Source: an uncultured Hyphomonadaceae bacterium (GTDB lineage: Bacteria > Pseudomonadota > Alphaproteobacteria > Caulobacterales > Hyphomonadaceae). From it: a stretch of DNA of 64,000 nt. The first letter of the stretch is position 1, and each line of letters opens with the position of its first letter. The notes under the pieces were generated by a model. That model did not search any database, was not told the origin of the DNA, and saw nothing but the letters and a program-made list of their open reading frames with translations. Below, in pieces: positions 34,616-43,418 of the stretch. The stretch spans positions 1 to 64,000 of the forward strand of contig CAJXOF010000002.1 of the NCBI GenBank assembly GCA_913057945.1. The letters run 5' to 3'. The translations under genes and the position numbers were made by a program.

Positions 34616-35482
34616 GTGAACGCAATAGCAGGACTGGTTGTTACGGTGGTGATGGTCTTTGGCGGGTATATCCTGGCCGGAGGGCACATGGATATCATTA
34701 CGCATTCGCTTCCGTTCGAAATGATGATGATTGGAGGGGCAGCCGCTGGTGCCTTCTTGGCTGGGAATGACATGACCACCATCAAGCATGCCGGCGAAGA
34801 CATGATGGCCGCCTTCAAGGGTCCCAAGTGGAAAAAGACCGACTATCAGGACCTGTTGTGCCTGATGCATGAGCTGTTGAATGTCCTGAAGAAGAACCCG
34901 GTCGATATCGAAGCGCACATCGAGGCGCCGCAGGAATCCGAGATTTTTGCCAAATACCCCAAGATCCTCAAGGACAAGCGCGCGATAGAGATGATCTGCG
35001 ACACCATCCGTTCCATGATCATGAACTTCGACAATGTTCACCAAGTTGAAGAGCTTCTGGAAAAGCAGCTGGATAGCCTGATCGAGGAAAAGCTGCACGG
35101 GTCGCACGCCTTGCAGAATATGGCCGATGCCTTGCCGGCTCTTGGGATCGTTGCGGCTGTTCTCGGCGTCATCAAGACGATGGCGTCAATCGACAAACCG
35201 CCGGAAATCCTTGGCGGCATGATCGGCGGTGCACTGGTCGGAACGTTCCTCGGCGTGTTCCTAGCCTATGGCATCGTGGGTCCGTTTGCGTCCCGCGTAA
35301 AACATATCCGTCTGGAAGAGCACAATTTTTACTCGATGATCGGTGAGGTGCTCGTGTCGAACCTGCACAAGAACCCGGTCAACATATGCGTTGAAGTCGC
35401 GCGTCGTCACGCGCCGACACGTGTTCGCCCCTCCTTCAATGAAGTTGAGGAAGCCATCCGGGGGTTGAAACAGGCCGCCTGA
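34616..35482 (+). CDS. motA: Flagellar stator protein MotA
   Basis: A 288-residue protein with four hydrophobic helices and the MotA/TolQ signature in the second half (ALPALGIVAAVLGVIKTMAS, then GTFLGVFLAYGIVGPFASRV). The cytoplasmic loop includes the charged stretch expected to touch FliG. GTG 34616 has GAGGAG 7 nt upstream. The 3' end overlaps the next gene by 1 bp. Its partner motB is on the other strand at 32626. Confidence 0.96.
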   Translation: MNAIAGLVVTVVMVFGGYILAGGHMDIITHSLPFEMMMIGGAAAGAFLAGNDMTTIKHAGEDMMAAFKGPKWKKTDYQDLLCLMHELLNVLKKNPVDIEAHIEAPQESEIFAKYPKILKDKRAIEMICDTIRSMIMNFDNVHQVEELLEKQLDSLIEEKLHGSHALQNMADALPALGIVAAVLGVIKTMASIDKPPEILGGMIGGALVGTFLGVFLAYGIVGPFASRVKHIRLEEHNFYSMIGEVLVSNLHKNPVNICVEVARRHAPTRVRPSFNEVEEAIRGLKQAA

Positions 35483-37224
35483 TGACTCGCCGTCTTCCCC
35501 TCCTTGCCGGGCTCGCCTTTTTGGCGGGCTTCTCGGCGTTTGCAGAGGCGCCGTCTGCGGCGGGTGAGGAGAGGCGCGCGGCGGAAGCCGATGAGCTTTC
35601 GGAGCATTTTCGCGACTTCGTAGATGAGGCGATCGGGGAGGGGCTGTTGACCCCTACCGGACAGGCCCCGGCGGCCGATCCTGTGCCTGCGTCCACACAA
35701 CTCTTCCGTGGCCGGCTGGCACCAGCCGATGCCGCCGCGCCGGTTGAGGTGGATTCCGCATGTATCACCGACACGGTACTGGACACTCAGCCCTTCGAGG
35801 AATTCACCTCGTATGAGGACTTTCTGAACTGGCGCGCGGAACAGGTCGTGACCGGGGGCAGCCTCACGCCCGCAGACGTCGCGATGGCATACATTTCCAT
35901 CGGCCTGTATGCCGAAGCGCGCTTGCAAGTTTCCGGTATGGAAGACCCTGACAGCCGTTACATCCGCAATCTGACCCACCTGCTTGAGGATGGGGCGGTA
36001 TCCGAAATCGAACTTTTTGAGCAGGTTGCGGCCTGCAACATGTTCGGGGACATCTGGTTATCCCTCGCACGTCTGTCGTTACTCGATGAGCAGGGGGTCA
36101 ACCTTCTTGATCTCAATCTGATGACGTACCGGCGACTGCCCTATCGGCTGAAGACCCGGACAGCATCGCTGGCCGTGCCCTCGCTGGACCGCATGGGGCA
36201 ATCGCTCCTGGCGGAAAAACTGATGGCGGATTTTTCTGCCGAGGAAGTAAGACGCGCGCCCAGCCTGTCATTCAATCGGGCGGTCCTCGACCTGAACCAG
36301 GGTGGCCCTGAGCGGGAACAAGCTCTCCGCAAATTCCTGCAGGTGCCGGAATTGCGGTCTCAGGCGGCAGCTGTGCTGATGCGGCATGGCTTGCCGGTGG
36401 AAGCAGACTTGCAGGAAGAGCTGGTTGGCGAGCTTCTTGAAAATGTCCAGCGGTTGCCCCGCGGATCTGACGTCCGAGCCAGCCTTGAAACCATGTTGAA
36501 AGGTCCGGGCGAGTTATCAGATTATGAGATGATTTCCGAGCTTGCGGAGCTGCCAGCCATGCAGGATCCGAAGACCCACAAGATGCTGGGCAATCAACTG
36601 GTTGCCCGGCTCCAGAAAGATTTTGATGGCGAAGACCGGCTGGCCAGCCTCGCCGCCATGAGTGCTGTCAGCGAGAACAAGGATATCCTGTCCGGCAATG
36701 CCAGTCAGGACGACGTGACCGAGTCTGCCGCCCGGTTCGCAGGGACGTTGGGCCTGATGACGGTCATGACGACCTTGTCTCAGGACATTCGCGAGAGCGA
36801 AAGCCTGGTTTCCGATCGCGCCGCGCTCGCTTTCCGCATGCAGGATTTTGCGAGCTTGCGAGACCTCACCCAAACCCGGCCCGGAAATGCGGACGTCATG
36901 CGCTTTGCAGCGATGGGCGCTATCTTGATGAACGACCGGACCTGGCGGGCCAAGGTGGGTTCAAAAGTGGCGCTGGACGCAGCAACTGTTGTGGACCTTA
37001 TCGAAACAGATGCGGCCTCCGGCAACTGGCTCCTTCCGGCGGCGGTCTATACGGCCGCTGAGCGTATTACCCAGGAAGAGTACCGCCCGCGCGTCGACGC
37101 GGTCCTGGCATTGAAGTTTGGCAAAGCCGAACCCCGTCTTCAACGCATCAAGCTGAGTCAGATCCCGGAGCATCTCCGCCAGATCGGCTCGGCGCTGGAT
37201 GCCAATTTTCAGGAGACACCCTGA
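35482..37224 (+). CDS. Periplasmic helical protein of the motA operon (possibly MotC-like)
   Basis: A 580-residue protein with a signal peptide (LLAGLAFLAGFSAFAEA, about 6-22) and a long alpha-helical body rich in Leu, Ala and Glu, with two cysteines only (in ACITD and AACNMFG). It shows no motif I can name, but the pattern looks like helical repeats. It is translationally coupled to motA and followed at once by flgF. Rhizobia have a periplasmic MotC next to motB whose stability depends on MotE, and a MotE-like gene is at 21644. MotC function is thus a guess from context. Confidence 0.55.
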   Translation: MTRRLPLLAGLAFLAGFSAFAEAPSAAGEERRAAEADELSEHFRDFVDEAIGEGLLTPTGQAPAADPVPASTQLFRGRLAPADAAAPVEVDSACITDTVLDTQPFEEFTSYEDFLNWRAEQVVTGGSLTPADVAMAYISIGLYAEARLQVSGMEDPDSRYIRNLTHLLEDGAVSEIELFEQVAACNMFGDIWLSLARLSLLDEQGVNLLDLNLMTYRRLPYRLKTRTASLAVPSLDRMGQSLLAEKLMADFSAEEVRRAPSLSFNRAVLDLNQGGPEREQALRKFLQVPELRSQAAAVLMRHGLPVEADLQEELVGELLENVQRLPRGSDVRASLETMLKGPGELSDYEMISELAELPAMQDPKTHKMLGNQLVARLQKDFDGEDRLASLAAMSAVSENKDILSGNASQDDVTESAARFAGTLGLMTVMTTLSQDIRESESLVSDRAALAFRMQDFASLRDLTQTRPGNADVMRFAAMGAILMNDRTWRAKVGSKVALDAATVVDLIETDAASGNWLLPAAVYTAAERITQEEYRPRVDAVLALKFGKAEPRLQRIKLSQIPEHLRQIGSALDANFQETP

Positions 37225-37937
37225 TGTCCAATGCGATTTACGCGAGCCTGACCCGGCAAGACGGCCTCCTGCGCGAGATGCAGGTGATCGCCAACAATAT
37301 GGCGAACTCAAGCACGACAGGGTTCAAATCCAATCATGCTATTTTTGCCGAGCATATTGCGGCAACGGGCGACGAGTCCGGAAGCTTGTCCATGGGCAGT
37401 CTGGCCGGTCATAATTTCGATCTCACACAGGGCGCCATGAAACACACTGGCGGCCAGTTTGATCTCGCGATTCATGGGGAAGGTTTCTTCGTGCTGGAGA
37501 CGCCGGCTGGCGAACGGCTGACCCGGGCGGGGGCCTTCCAGCTTTCAGCAGATGGCAATCTGATCGATGCCTTCGGCCATCAGGTCCAGGGCGCGGGCGG
37601 CGGCGCGATCGCGATACGTCAGGAAGTGACCCGTGTGTCGATTGCTCCGGACGGGACGGTCTCGTCAGGCGAAGAAATTCTGGGACAGATCGCAGTCGTC
37701 GTAGCGGACGGCGAAATCAATCAGGAGGGCGGCACAATGTTCGCTGCGCCAGGCGGCTACCAGCAGGTGGAAGAGCCGGCTGTGGTGCAGGGCACGCTGG
37801 AGCAGTCCAACGTCTCGTCCATTTTGGAAGTTTCACGCCTGATCGAAGTGCAGCGCGCCTATGAAGCCGGACAGTCGCTGATTGAAAAAGAAGATGAGCG
37901 GATCAACCAGTTGATCAAGACGATGCGCCAGCTGTGA
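37224..37937 (+). CDS. flgF: Flagellar proximal rod protein FlgF
   Basis: A 237-residue rod protein: N-terminal LLREMQVIANNMANSSTTGF, the central LAIHGEGFFVLETPAG, and the C-terminal SRLIEVQRAYEAGQSLIEKE. It is the shorter of the two FlgF/FlgG-type proteins and precedes flgG by 28 bp, the standard order. The 1-bp overlap with the preceding gene supports cotranscription. Confidence 0.93.
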   Translation: MSNAIYASLTRQDGLLREMQVIANNMANSSTTGFKSNHAIFAEHIAATGDESGSLSMGSLAGHNFDLTQGAMKHTGGQFDLAIHGEGFFVLETPAGERLTRAGAFQLSADGNLIDAFGHQVQGAGGGAIAIRQEVTRVSIAPDGTVSSGEEILGQIAVVVADGEINQEGGTMFAAPGGYQQVEEPAVVQGTLEQSNVSSILEVSRLIEVQRAYEAGQSLIEKEDERINQLIKTMRQL

Positions 37938-37965
37938 GGCTGGCTACGAACCTGAGGGGAATGAA

Positions 37966-38751
37966 ATGAAGGCTTTGCAGATTGCCGCGACAGGGATGGC
38001 CGCTCAACAGATGCGCGTTGAGGTCATCTCGAACAATATCGCCAACATGAGCACGGCGGCCTATCGCCCGCGCACGGCCGAGTTCTCGGACCTGATGTAT
38101 CAGCAACATCTTACGCCGGGCACGATTACCTCCCAGGTGGGAACGGTTGTGCCAGCAGGGATCCAGCTGGGCACCGGGGTAAAACCTTCCTCGGTTTCCA
38201 TGGAAATCATCCAGGGTGGCCTACGTGAGACAGGTGCCGAGCTGGACCTGGCCGTCGATGGAACGGGGTTCTTCGAGATCACTCTGCCATCCGGTGAATC
38301 GGCGTATACGCGAGACGGAAAGCTGAACCGGAGCGCAGAGGGTGAGATCGTCACCATGGACGGGTTTCCGTTGGCAGACGGTCTGGTCATTCCAGAAAAT
38401 GCGAGAAACGTCGCGATTAGCCGCGATGGCGAGGTCGTTGCCTATTTCAACGATGGATCCGAAGGGCAGGCCATTGGAAATATTTCGCTCGTTCGCTTCA
38501 TCAACGAGAAGGGCCTCGAGGCCATGGGCGACAATTTGTTTCGGGAAACCGAAGCATCCGGTCCGGCAAACCAGCTGGTTCCCGGCACAGAGGGCATGGG
38601 TCTGATCCGTCAGGGTTTCCTTGAAGAATCCAGTGTCGACGTCGTGCAGGAAATCTCCGAACTGATTGAGGCGCAGCGCGGTTACGAGCTGAATTCCAAG
38701 GTCATCACGGCAGCGGATGAAATGCTGGCTGCTACAACCAGATTGAGGTAA
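37966..38751 (+). CDS. flgG: Flagellar distal rod protein FlgG
   Basis: A 261-residue protein of invariant family length (about 260), beginning MKALQIAATGMAAQQMRVEV with SNNIANMSTAAYRPR, central LDLAVDGTGFFEITLPSG and C-terminal ISELIEAQRGYELNSKVITA. It forms the distal rod within the P and L rings encoded by flgI and flgH. AGGGGA precedes the ATG. Confidence 0.96.
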   Translation: MKALQIAATGMAAQQMRVEVISNNIANMSTAAYRPRTAEFSDLMYQQHLTPGTITSQVGTVVPAGIQLGTGVKPSSVSMEIIQGGLRETGAELDLAVDGTGFFEITLPSGESAYTRDGKLNRSAEGEIVTMDGFPLADGLVIPENARNVAISRDGEVVAYFNDGSEGQAIGNISLVRFINEKGLEAMGDNLFRETEASGPANQLVPGTEGMGLIRQGFLEESSVDVVQEISELIEAQRGYELNSKVITAADEMLAATTRLR

Positions 38752-38755
38752 CAGA

Positions 38756-39163
38756 ATGATACCGGCTATTGCTGTAGGACTTGGCTTGGCGGCGCATATA
38801 TTTGGCGCGTCATCGCTTGTGGCCAAGGAAGTTATTCGCGCTGGTGATACAGTTACGGCGGCCAACGCCTCCACCGAGTCCGGAGCGATGGTCGATGCGG
38901 ACAATCCCCTCATTGGCAGGGAAGTGCGGCGTACGGTTTATGTCGGGCAGGAATTGTCCATGGATGACACTCGCCCGCCGCGGCTTATTCGGCGCAACCA
39001 GTTGGTAACCGTGAAATTCGTCAGTGGTGCGCTGGAAATCACGACGACCGGGCGCGCCATGGGCGAGGCCACTGAAGACGAGTCGGTTGCAATCCTGAAT
39101 TTGAATTCGAAGAAGATCGTAAGCGGAATTGTCCAGAAAGACGGATGGGTGCTTGTTCAATGA
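38756..39163 (+). CDS. flgA: Flagellar P-ring chaperone FlgA (short form)
   Basis: A 135-residue protein with an N-terminal signal-like segment and a SAF domain (IRAGDTVTAANAS, LIGREVRRTVYVGQELSMDD, RRNQLVTVKF, GEATEDESVAILNLNSKKIV). FlgA is a periplasmic chaperone for FlgI. This form lacks the extra N-terminal domain of enterobacterial FlgA (about 220 residues), as is common in alphaproteobacteria. It overlaps flgH by 4 bp. Confidence 0.9.
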   Translation: MIPAIAVGLGLAAHIFGASSLVAKEVIRAGDTVTAANASTESGAMVDADNPLIGREVRRTVYVGQELSMDDTRPPRLIRRNQLVTVKFVSGALEITTTGRAMGEATEDESVAILNLNSKKIVSGIVQKDGWVLVQ

Positions 39164-39867
39164 AAAACTATCTTACATTCTCCGCCGCGCTGCTCGGCGT
39201 CACCGCTTGCGCGTCCGTACCGTCAGCCGATGCCACTTTCGACATGACGGCACCGCCGACAACCATGCCCCACATGCAGACGGCCTATGCCGAACCTGCG
39301 GGTGCCAGTGATGCGTCGCTCTGGACCACCGCCCCAAATGCCTTGCTCAGCATGCGCCGGGCGAAGGCTGTGGGAGACCTCCTGACGGTCGTTGTCGAAA
39401 TGGATGACAAGGCAAGCATGCAAAGTTCTCTGTCACGCAACCGGAACAGTAGCGCCGACGTGAATGTCGATGCGCTGTTCGGTCTGCCGGAATGGGCAAA
39501 CGGCGTATTGCCTGGCGGCGCCACCTTGTCGCCCGGCGTGGATTACAATCGTGGTTCCACGCTTGATGGGAGCGGCGCGATGAACCGTGCGGAGAAGGTC
39601 GCTTTCACCCTTGCGGCACGCGTTGTCGCAATGGAGCCTAATGGCAACCTCGTCATTCAGGGATTCCAGCAGACGCAGGTCAGTAATGAAGTGCGTATGC
39701 TGACGGTGAGTGGCGTGATCCGGTCACAGGATATTACCCGCACCAATACGGTTACATATGAAAAGATCGCAGATGCGCGAATTTCCTATCTCAACAGCGG
39801 TGACGCCACATCGGTTCCGCAACAGCGTATTGGCCAGAAGATCATCGACAAGGTCGTGCCATTCTAG
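39160..39867 (+). CDS. flgH: Flagellar L-ring lipoprotein FlgH
   Basis: A 235-residue outer-membrane lipoprotein: signal with lipobox GVTAC (Cys17), then DLLTVVVEMDDKASMQSSLS and the family C-terminal part GNLVIQGFQQTQVSNEVRML, VSGVIRSQDITRTNTV. ATG 39160 overlaps the flgA stop; the upstream in-frame ATG at 39145 would add five residues before the signal and is less likely. Confidence 0.95.
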   Translation: MKNYLTFSAALLGVTACASVPSADATFDMTAPPTTMPHMQTAYAEPAGASDASLWTTAPNALLSMRRAKAVGDLLTVVVEMDDKASMQSSLSRNRNSSADVNVDALFGLPEWANGVLPGGATLSPGVDYNRGSTLDGSGAMNRAEKVAFTLAARVVAMEPNGNLVIQGFQQTQVSNEVRMLTVSGVIRSQDITRTNTVTYEKIADARISYLNSGDATSVPQQRIGQKIIDKVVPF

Positions 39868-39876
39868 GATTTCTTC

Positions 39877-40419
39877 ATGAAACAAATCGTTCCTTCCATT
39901 GTGGCCCTTCTCGCAATTTCTGCGGGCGGCGGCACGGCCTATTTCCTGAAGTCGGGCTCTTCCAGTCCGAAGCCAGCCAGCGCGGCACATGACACTGGTG
40001 GCGATGAGGGCGAGGGTCACGCGAAGCCAAAGAAGGAGAAGAAAGAGCAAAAGGGGCATGGAAGCAGCGACAAGCATGGCGATGCCGACGCGGCCGATGT
40101 GACCTATTACAAATTCTCACGGGAATTTGTGGTGCCCATGATCGAAGATGACCGGGTGCAGAGCCTGGTTATCCTGAACCTCAATCTGGAAGTGGACACA
40201 GCGATTTCGCAGGAATTGTTTTCCAAGGAACCAGTGCTGCGCGACAATATCATGACTACCCTGGTCAAGCTGAGCAGTGGCGGACGTACGCTGAACTCGA
40301 TCACGGATGTCGATAATTACGAAACATTGCGGGCCATGATCCTGACAAACCTCCAGAATGAAATTCCGGAAGGCATTCGCAATGTGCTGATTCTGGATAT
40401 GGCGCGCCAGGATTTGTAG
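39877..40419 (+). CDS. Second FliL-like protein
   Basis: A 180-residue protein with a hydrophobic N-terminal segment (about 4-24), a charged Lys/Glu/Gly/His-rich linker (about 33-72) and a periplasmic domain with YYKFSREFVVPMIEDD, LNLEVDTAI and the C-terminal EGIRNVLILDMARQDL, consistent with a FliL-type domain in the position after flgH seen in other alphaproteobacteria. With fliL at 22753 this makes two FliL-like genes. It ends the fliM-motA-flgFGAH operon and converges on flgD. Confidence 0.75.
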   Translation: MKQIVPSIVALLAISAGGGTAYFLKSGSSSPKPASAAHDTGGDEGEGHAKPKKEKKEQKGHGSSDKHGDADAADVTYYKFSREFVVPMIEDDRVQSLVILNLNLEVDTAISQELFSKEPVLRDNIMTTLVKLSSGGRTLNSITDVDNYETLRAMILTNLQNEIPEGIRNVLILDMARQDL

Positions 40420-40455
40420 TGGCGTAGGTCTGTTCAGGCCCGGCCAACAGCGCGG

Positions 40456-41127
40456 CTATTCAGGTTCGGAATACTTGCTGACACTGTAAAGGTCGGCGGA
40501 CAGGTGCGAGGATGTTCCGAAGCGAAGCACACCGTTCTCACTGCCAACATCCGTAATTGTTGTGATGATCTGAGGGGCGCCCAAACTAATATATTCCGTC
40601 CCCTGATAAAAATCGATGTTGAACTCGAAGACCTCATCCGTCGAGGCGGTCTCGCCTGTATTTGTCTGGCCGTTCCAGGTGTGGACTTCATCATCCATAT
40701 CCAGTTGCTGGGACCAGACGAGTTCCCCTTCCGAATTTCGTACGGTCAGATAGGCATTGTCGGCCTCTGACGGTGTATTGGTGAGATATCTGACTTCGGA
40801 TCCGGTATAGGGCACCCAGGAGGATTCCAGCGTTACCGTTTCACCCAGCCATTCACTAGCGAACATGGTGTGCAGGTCTCCGATCAGGGAGGAGATACCG
40901 CCAAGACTGGAGTTTGTCTGCACCTGCTGCTCAAGCGTGGAGAAGGTCGCGAGCTGGTCGACAAACTGGGTCGAATCCATCGGGGAGAGCGGGTCCTGAT
41001 TCTGAACCTGCGCGGTCAGGAGCTTGATGAAATTGTTGAACTCCTGGCCAAATTGCTGCGTGGCAGAGGACGTGGCGCTCGTCTGGGATGTGGTCTGGGC
41101 GCCGCCGGTCGATTCGATCGTGTTCAT
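40456..41127 (-). CDS. flgD: Flagellar hook cap / hook assembly protein FlgD
   Basis: A 223-residue protein with the conserved N-terminal FNNFIKLLTAQVQNQDPLSP followed by DSTQFVDQLATFSTLEQQVQ, and a C-terminal FlgD Tudor/Ig-like region (about 85-200). FlgD caps the growing hook. It follows fliK by 12 bp in a minus-strand operon. Confidence 0.94.
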   Translation of the reverse strand: MNTIESTGGAQTTSQTSATSSATQQFGQEFNNFIKLLTAQVQNQDPLSPMDSTQFVDQLATFSTLEQQVQTNSSLGGISSLIGDLHTMFASEWLGETVTLESSWVPYTGSEVRYLTNTPSEADNAYLTVRNSEGELVWSQQLDMDDEVHTWNGQTNTGETASTDEVFEFNIDFYQGTEYISLGAPQIITTITDVGSENGVLRFGTSSHLSADLYSVSKYSEPE

Positions 41128-41139
41128 GAGTGTTAGCTC

Positions 41140-42588
41140 CTATACCCGTATGTCCAGACCGGCTGAAGCGGATCTGGGTTGGGGCGTACGTGGAAGAGGG
41201 GCCGAAGTCTCGGCCATCATGTCGGCCTCGTCATCGGCTGGCGCTATGTCGGCACCTGCCCAGTCCTGGGCCGGGTTCTGGCCAGAGGCCTGTTCACGGA
41301 AGGTCATGTCCTGACTCGACAGACCGTGCTCATCGAGCACGGATACGAGGTCAGGATGGAAGGCCCGAATGCGTCGAATAGCATCGGCCGAATCGGCTGT
41401 GACAACCACATGCTGGAGACCATGGGAATCGAATTTGAATTCGAGAGAGACCCGACCGAGTTCCGGCGGATCGAGCTGGACCCGGACATGGTTGGTCTGG
41501 CTGTCGGAGGATAGTTCTTGCGAAATAATGCTCGCAATGTCTGCCGGGACGGCGACATAATGCGTTGGTGCCTGCGCGGGTGCGGCAACCGGTTGGGTCA
41601 CTGGCGCTGAAGATACTGAGGTCGTGACGGCCGCGGCGGAGACGCCAGACGTCATACTCGCAGGACTATCAGACGCTATGCCGGATGTGTCTGTTGTAGC
41701 GCCTAGCGTGAAAGGCTGCGCAGGGGCAGTCGATGGCATGGAAGCGGACTCAGAAATTGCGGGCTCGGCTGCAGGAACATCCGGGGACGCGCTATCCTGT
41801 GTTTGAATGGCATTCGTGGGCATTCCTACCTTGGCAGCATCCTGAGCTGCTTGCTGATGCGAATCACTTTCGAGAGCGCCATCGCTGACCAGATCGGAAT
41901 CCAGGCTCAATTTTACCGCATCCAGTTCGCGAACAGGTTCAACAGCCCTCTGTGCCTTGGGGGCCATGGTTTCCACTGGTGCAGCCGAACCGGCTTGGCC
42001 AGCAGAAAGTGCGGCGATCTCGGCACCTAGGCCCGAATCAGCGTTCTCGATGACTTCTTGCGTGTCCGGAGCGAGTGTAATGATGGTCTCGGCGTCTGAG
42101 TCTGAGAGGTCATCTTCGGAATTTTCCTCAGGAGTCGGGGCCGTCACAACGGGTGCAGGAGTCTCAGTGGTAGTGAGTTCGCTGTCGTCAGCGTCAGAGT
42201 TCAACTTCACGTCCAAGTCTGAATTCGTGCTCTGAGAGGCTTCCGGATCGCCATCAGCAGGAATGGCGGCGAGCGCCACTTCGCTATCCGCCTGTATGGC
42301 TTTGGCATTGAGCTCTTCTGTATCCGTAGACTCAACCTCTACGTCTGCCGGGATTTTCGCGTCAATCTCGGTTTCGAGGTTCAAGTAAACAATAGGGGAG
42401 CCATTCGCGCCTCTAGGATCAATGGTCACCGTCAAAGACTGATCTGATGACTCATCCTGCCCGTTGTGTTCCGAGAATTGTTGCAAGAATGCCTTGCCAA
42501 GTTCCCCATCCGCCAGTGGAGACGTACCAGGCGACCCGCCAGACGCGTCGGCTGCTGACAATCCATCCAGGCTCAGGAAAGGCGTCAT
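41140..42588 (-). CDS. fliK: Flagellar hook-length control protein FliK
   Basis: A 482-residue protein with a long acidic, Ala/Ser/Asp-rich disordered region (about 1-370) and a C-terminal hook-length domain (about 380-450: VRVQLDPPELGRVSLEFKFD, AIRRIRAFHPDLVSVLDEHG), the conserved part of the family. This layout is typical of a secreted molecular ruler. First gene of the fliK-flgD operon. Confidence 0.92.
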   Translation of the reverse strand: MTPFLSLDGLSAADASGGSPGTSPLADGELGKAFLQQFSEHNGQDESSDQSLTVTIDPRGANGSPIVYLNLETEIDAKIPADVEVESTDTEELNAKAIQADSEVALAAIPADGDPEASQSTNSDLDVKLNSDADDSELTTTETPAPVVTAPTPEENSEDDLSDSDAETIITLAPDTQEVIENADSGLGAEIAALSAGQAGSAAPVETMAPKAQRAVEPVRELDAVKLSLDSDLVSDGALESDSHQQAAQDAAKVGMPTNAIQTQDSASPDVPAAEPAISESASMPSTAPAQPFTLGATTDTSGIASDSPASMTSGVSAAAVTTSVSSAPVTQPVAAPAQAPTHYVAVPADIASIISQELSSDSQTNHVRVQLDPPELGRVSLEFKFDSHGLQHVVVTADSADAIRRIRAFHPDLVSVLDEHGLSSQDMTFREQASGQNPAQDWAGADIAPADDEADMMAETSAPLPRTPQPRSASAGLDIRV

Positions 42589-42591
42589 AGG

Positions 42592-42616
42592 TTAATCCAG
42601 ATTAGGTTTCTCTTAA
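42592..42616. promoter_or_regulatory. Possible CtrA-type site between fliK and flgJ
   Basis: TTAA (42592-42595), TTAG (42602-42605) and TTAA (42613-42616); the last two form TTAG-N7-TTAA, one base from the CtrA consensus TTAA-N7-TTAA. It lies 4-28 bp upstream of fliK and 85 bp before flgJ. Confidence 0.35.
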
Positions 42617-42700
42617 CCCTGTTTGGCCCAACAGTAGTAAAATAAGTTTTAAGCATACGCGGTTCGTGTCGCGTTTTATCGGAGATCAGGAGGGGAAAGC

Positions 42701-43003
42701 ATGACAGATATTCTAGGTGCAGGCATGGCCACGGCTCTATCTCCCAACCAGCCGACTTCCAAAGGCCCAATGCGGAATGACGCCGAAGAAGTTGGTATGC
42801 GTTTCGAGCAGCTACTCTGGTCCGAAATGCTGAGCCATACCGGGCTGGAAGAAGCCTTTACCCAGTCAGGTGGCGAGGCTGCCTCGGCTTTTTCCCGAAT
42901 GATGATTGAGGCGATTGCGGAAGACCTCGCCCGAACGCACCCATTGGGATTGAATGCGACCGGAAATACCGCCGACCAGACAGGAGCGATCTCCGATGAC
43001 TGA
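42701..43003 (+). CDS. Rod-binding protein, FlgJ N-terminal domain type
   Basis: A 100-residue protein matching the rod-binding (FlgJ-N) domain: RFEQLLWSEMLSHTGLEEAF, then ASAFSRMMIEAIAEDLAR. It lacks the peptidoglycan hydrolase domain of enterobacterial FlgJ, as usual in alphaproteobacteria, so a separate hydrolase is needed. AGGAGGGG stands before the ATG. It overlaps the next gene by 8 bp. Confidence 0.85.
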   Translation: MTDILGAGMATALSPNQPTSKGPMRNDAEEVGMRFEQLLWSEMLSHTGLEEAFTQSGGEAASAFSRMMIEAIAEDLARTHPLGLNATGNTADQTGAISDD

Positions 43004-43379
43004 CACCACACACGCACAGCATATTATGTCTCAGGTCGAGAGTGTCCTGTCGGCTGAAAAGCATCTTCTCCTGTCAGGTCAGGTCCATAGGGTTGCGGAG
43101 CTGGCTGAGGAAAAGGTTCAAGCGATGGAAGCATTTGACTCCCTGCTTCGGGATGCGGGACATATGCTCCGCGCAGAGAATTTCCAGAAACGTCTGAAGG
43201 GAATTATCCAGGCCGCCGCCGAGAACTCTATCCACTTCCGGGCCGTTCAGAATGGCCTCCAGAATATTGTTTCCCGGCTGGGCCGGGTATCCCAGGACTC
43301 CTATGTTGGCGCCTATCAATCGAATGGCTTGCAGACGCCGTTTACCAAAGCCACTGGAAATTATCTTAAGAAGGCCTGA
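42996..43379 (+). CDS. FlgN-like flagellar chaperone
   Basis: A 127-residue helical protein (MSQVESVLSAEKHLLLSGQV, VAELAEEKVQAMEAFDSLLR) resembling the FlgN export-chaperone family, which protects FlgK and FlgL before secretion. Similarity is at the level of helix pattern and length, supported by the position behind flgJ, which it overlaps. A dyad symmetry begins 4 bp after its stop. Confidence 0.65.
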   Translation: MTDTTHAQHIMSQVESVLSAEKHLLLSGQVHRVAELAEEKVQAMEAFDSLLRDAGHMLRAENFQKRLKGIIQAAAENSIHFRAVQNGLQNIVSRLGRVSQDSYVGAYQSNGLQTPFTKATGNYLKKA

Positions 43380-43383
43380 CGGT

Positions 43384-43418
43384 TAACTGATTATACACGG
43401 CTGCTGTATACCCAGTTA
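43384..43418. repeat. Two-tier dyad upstream of the flagellin gene
   Basis: TAACTG-N2-TATACA-N7-TGTATA-N2-CAGTTA: two concentric perfect 6-bp pairs around a 7-bp centre, 106 bp before the flagellin ATG and just after the flgN-like stop. No T-run follows, so it is either an operator or a 3' hairpin. A second palindrome, CGGGAATTCCCG, is at 43439-43450. Confidence 0.5.
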
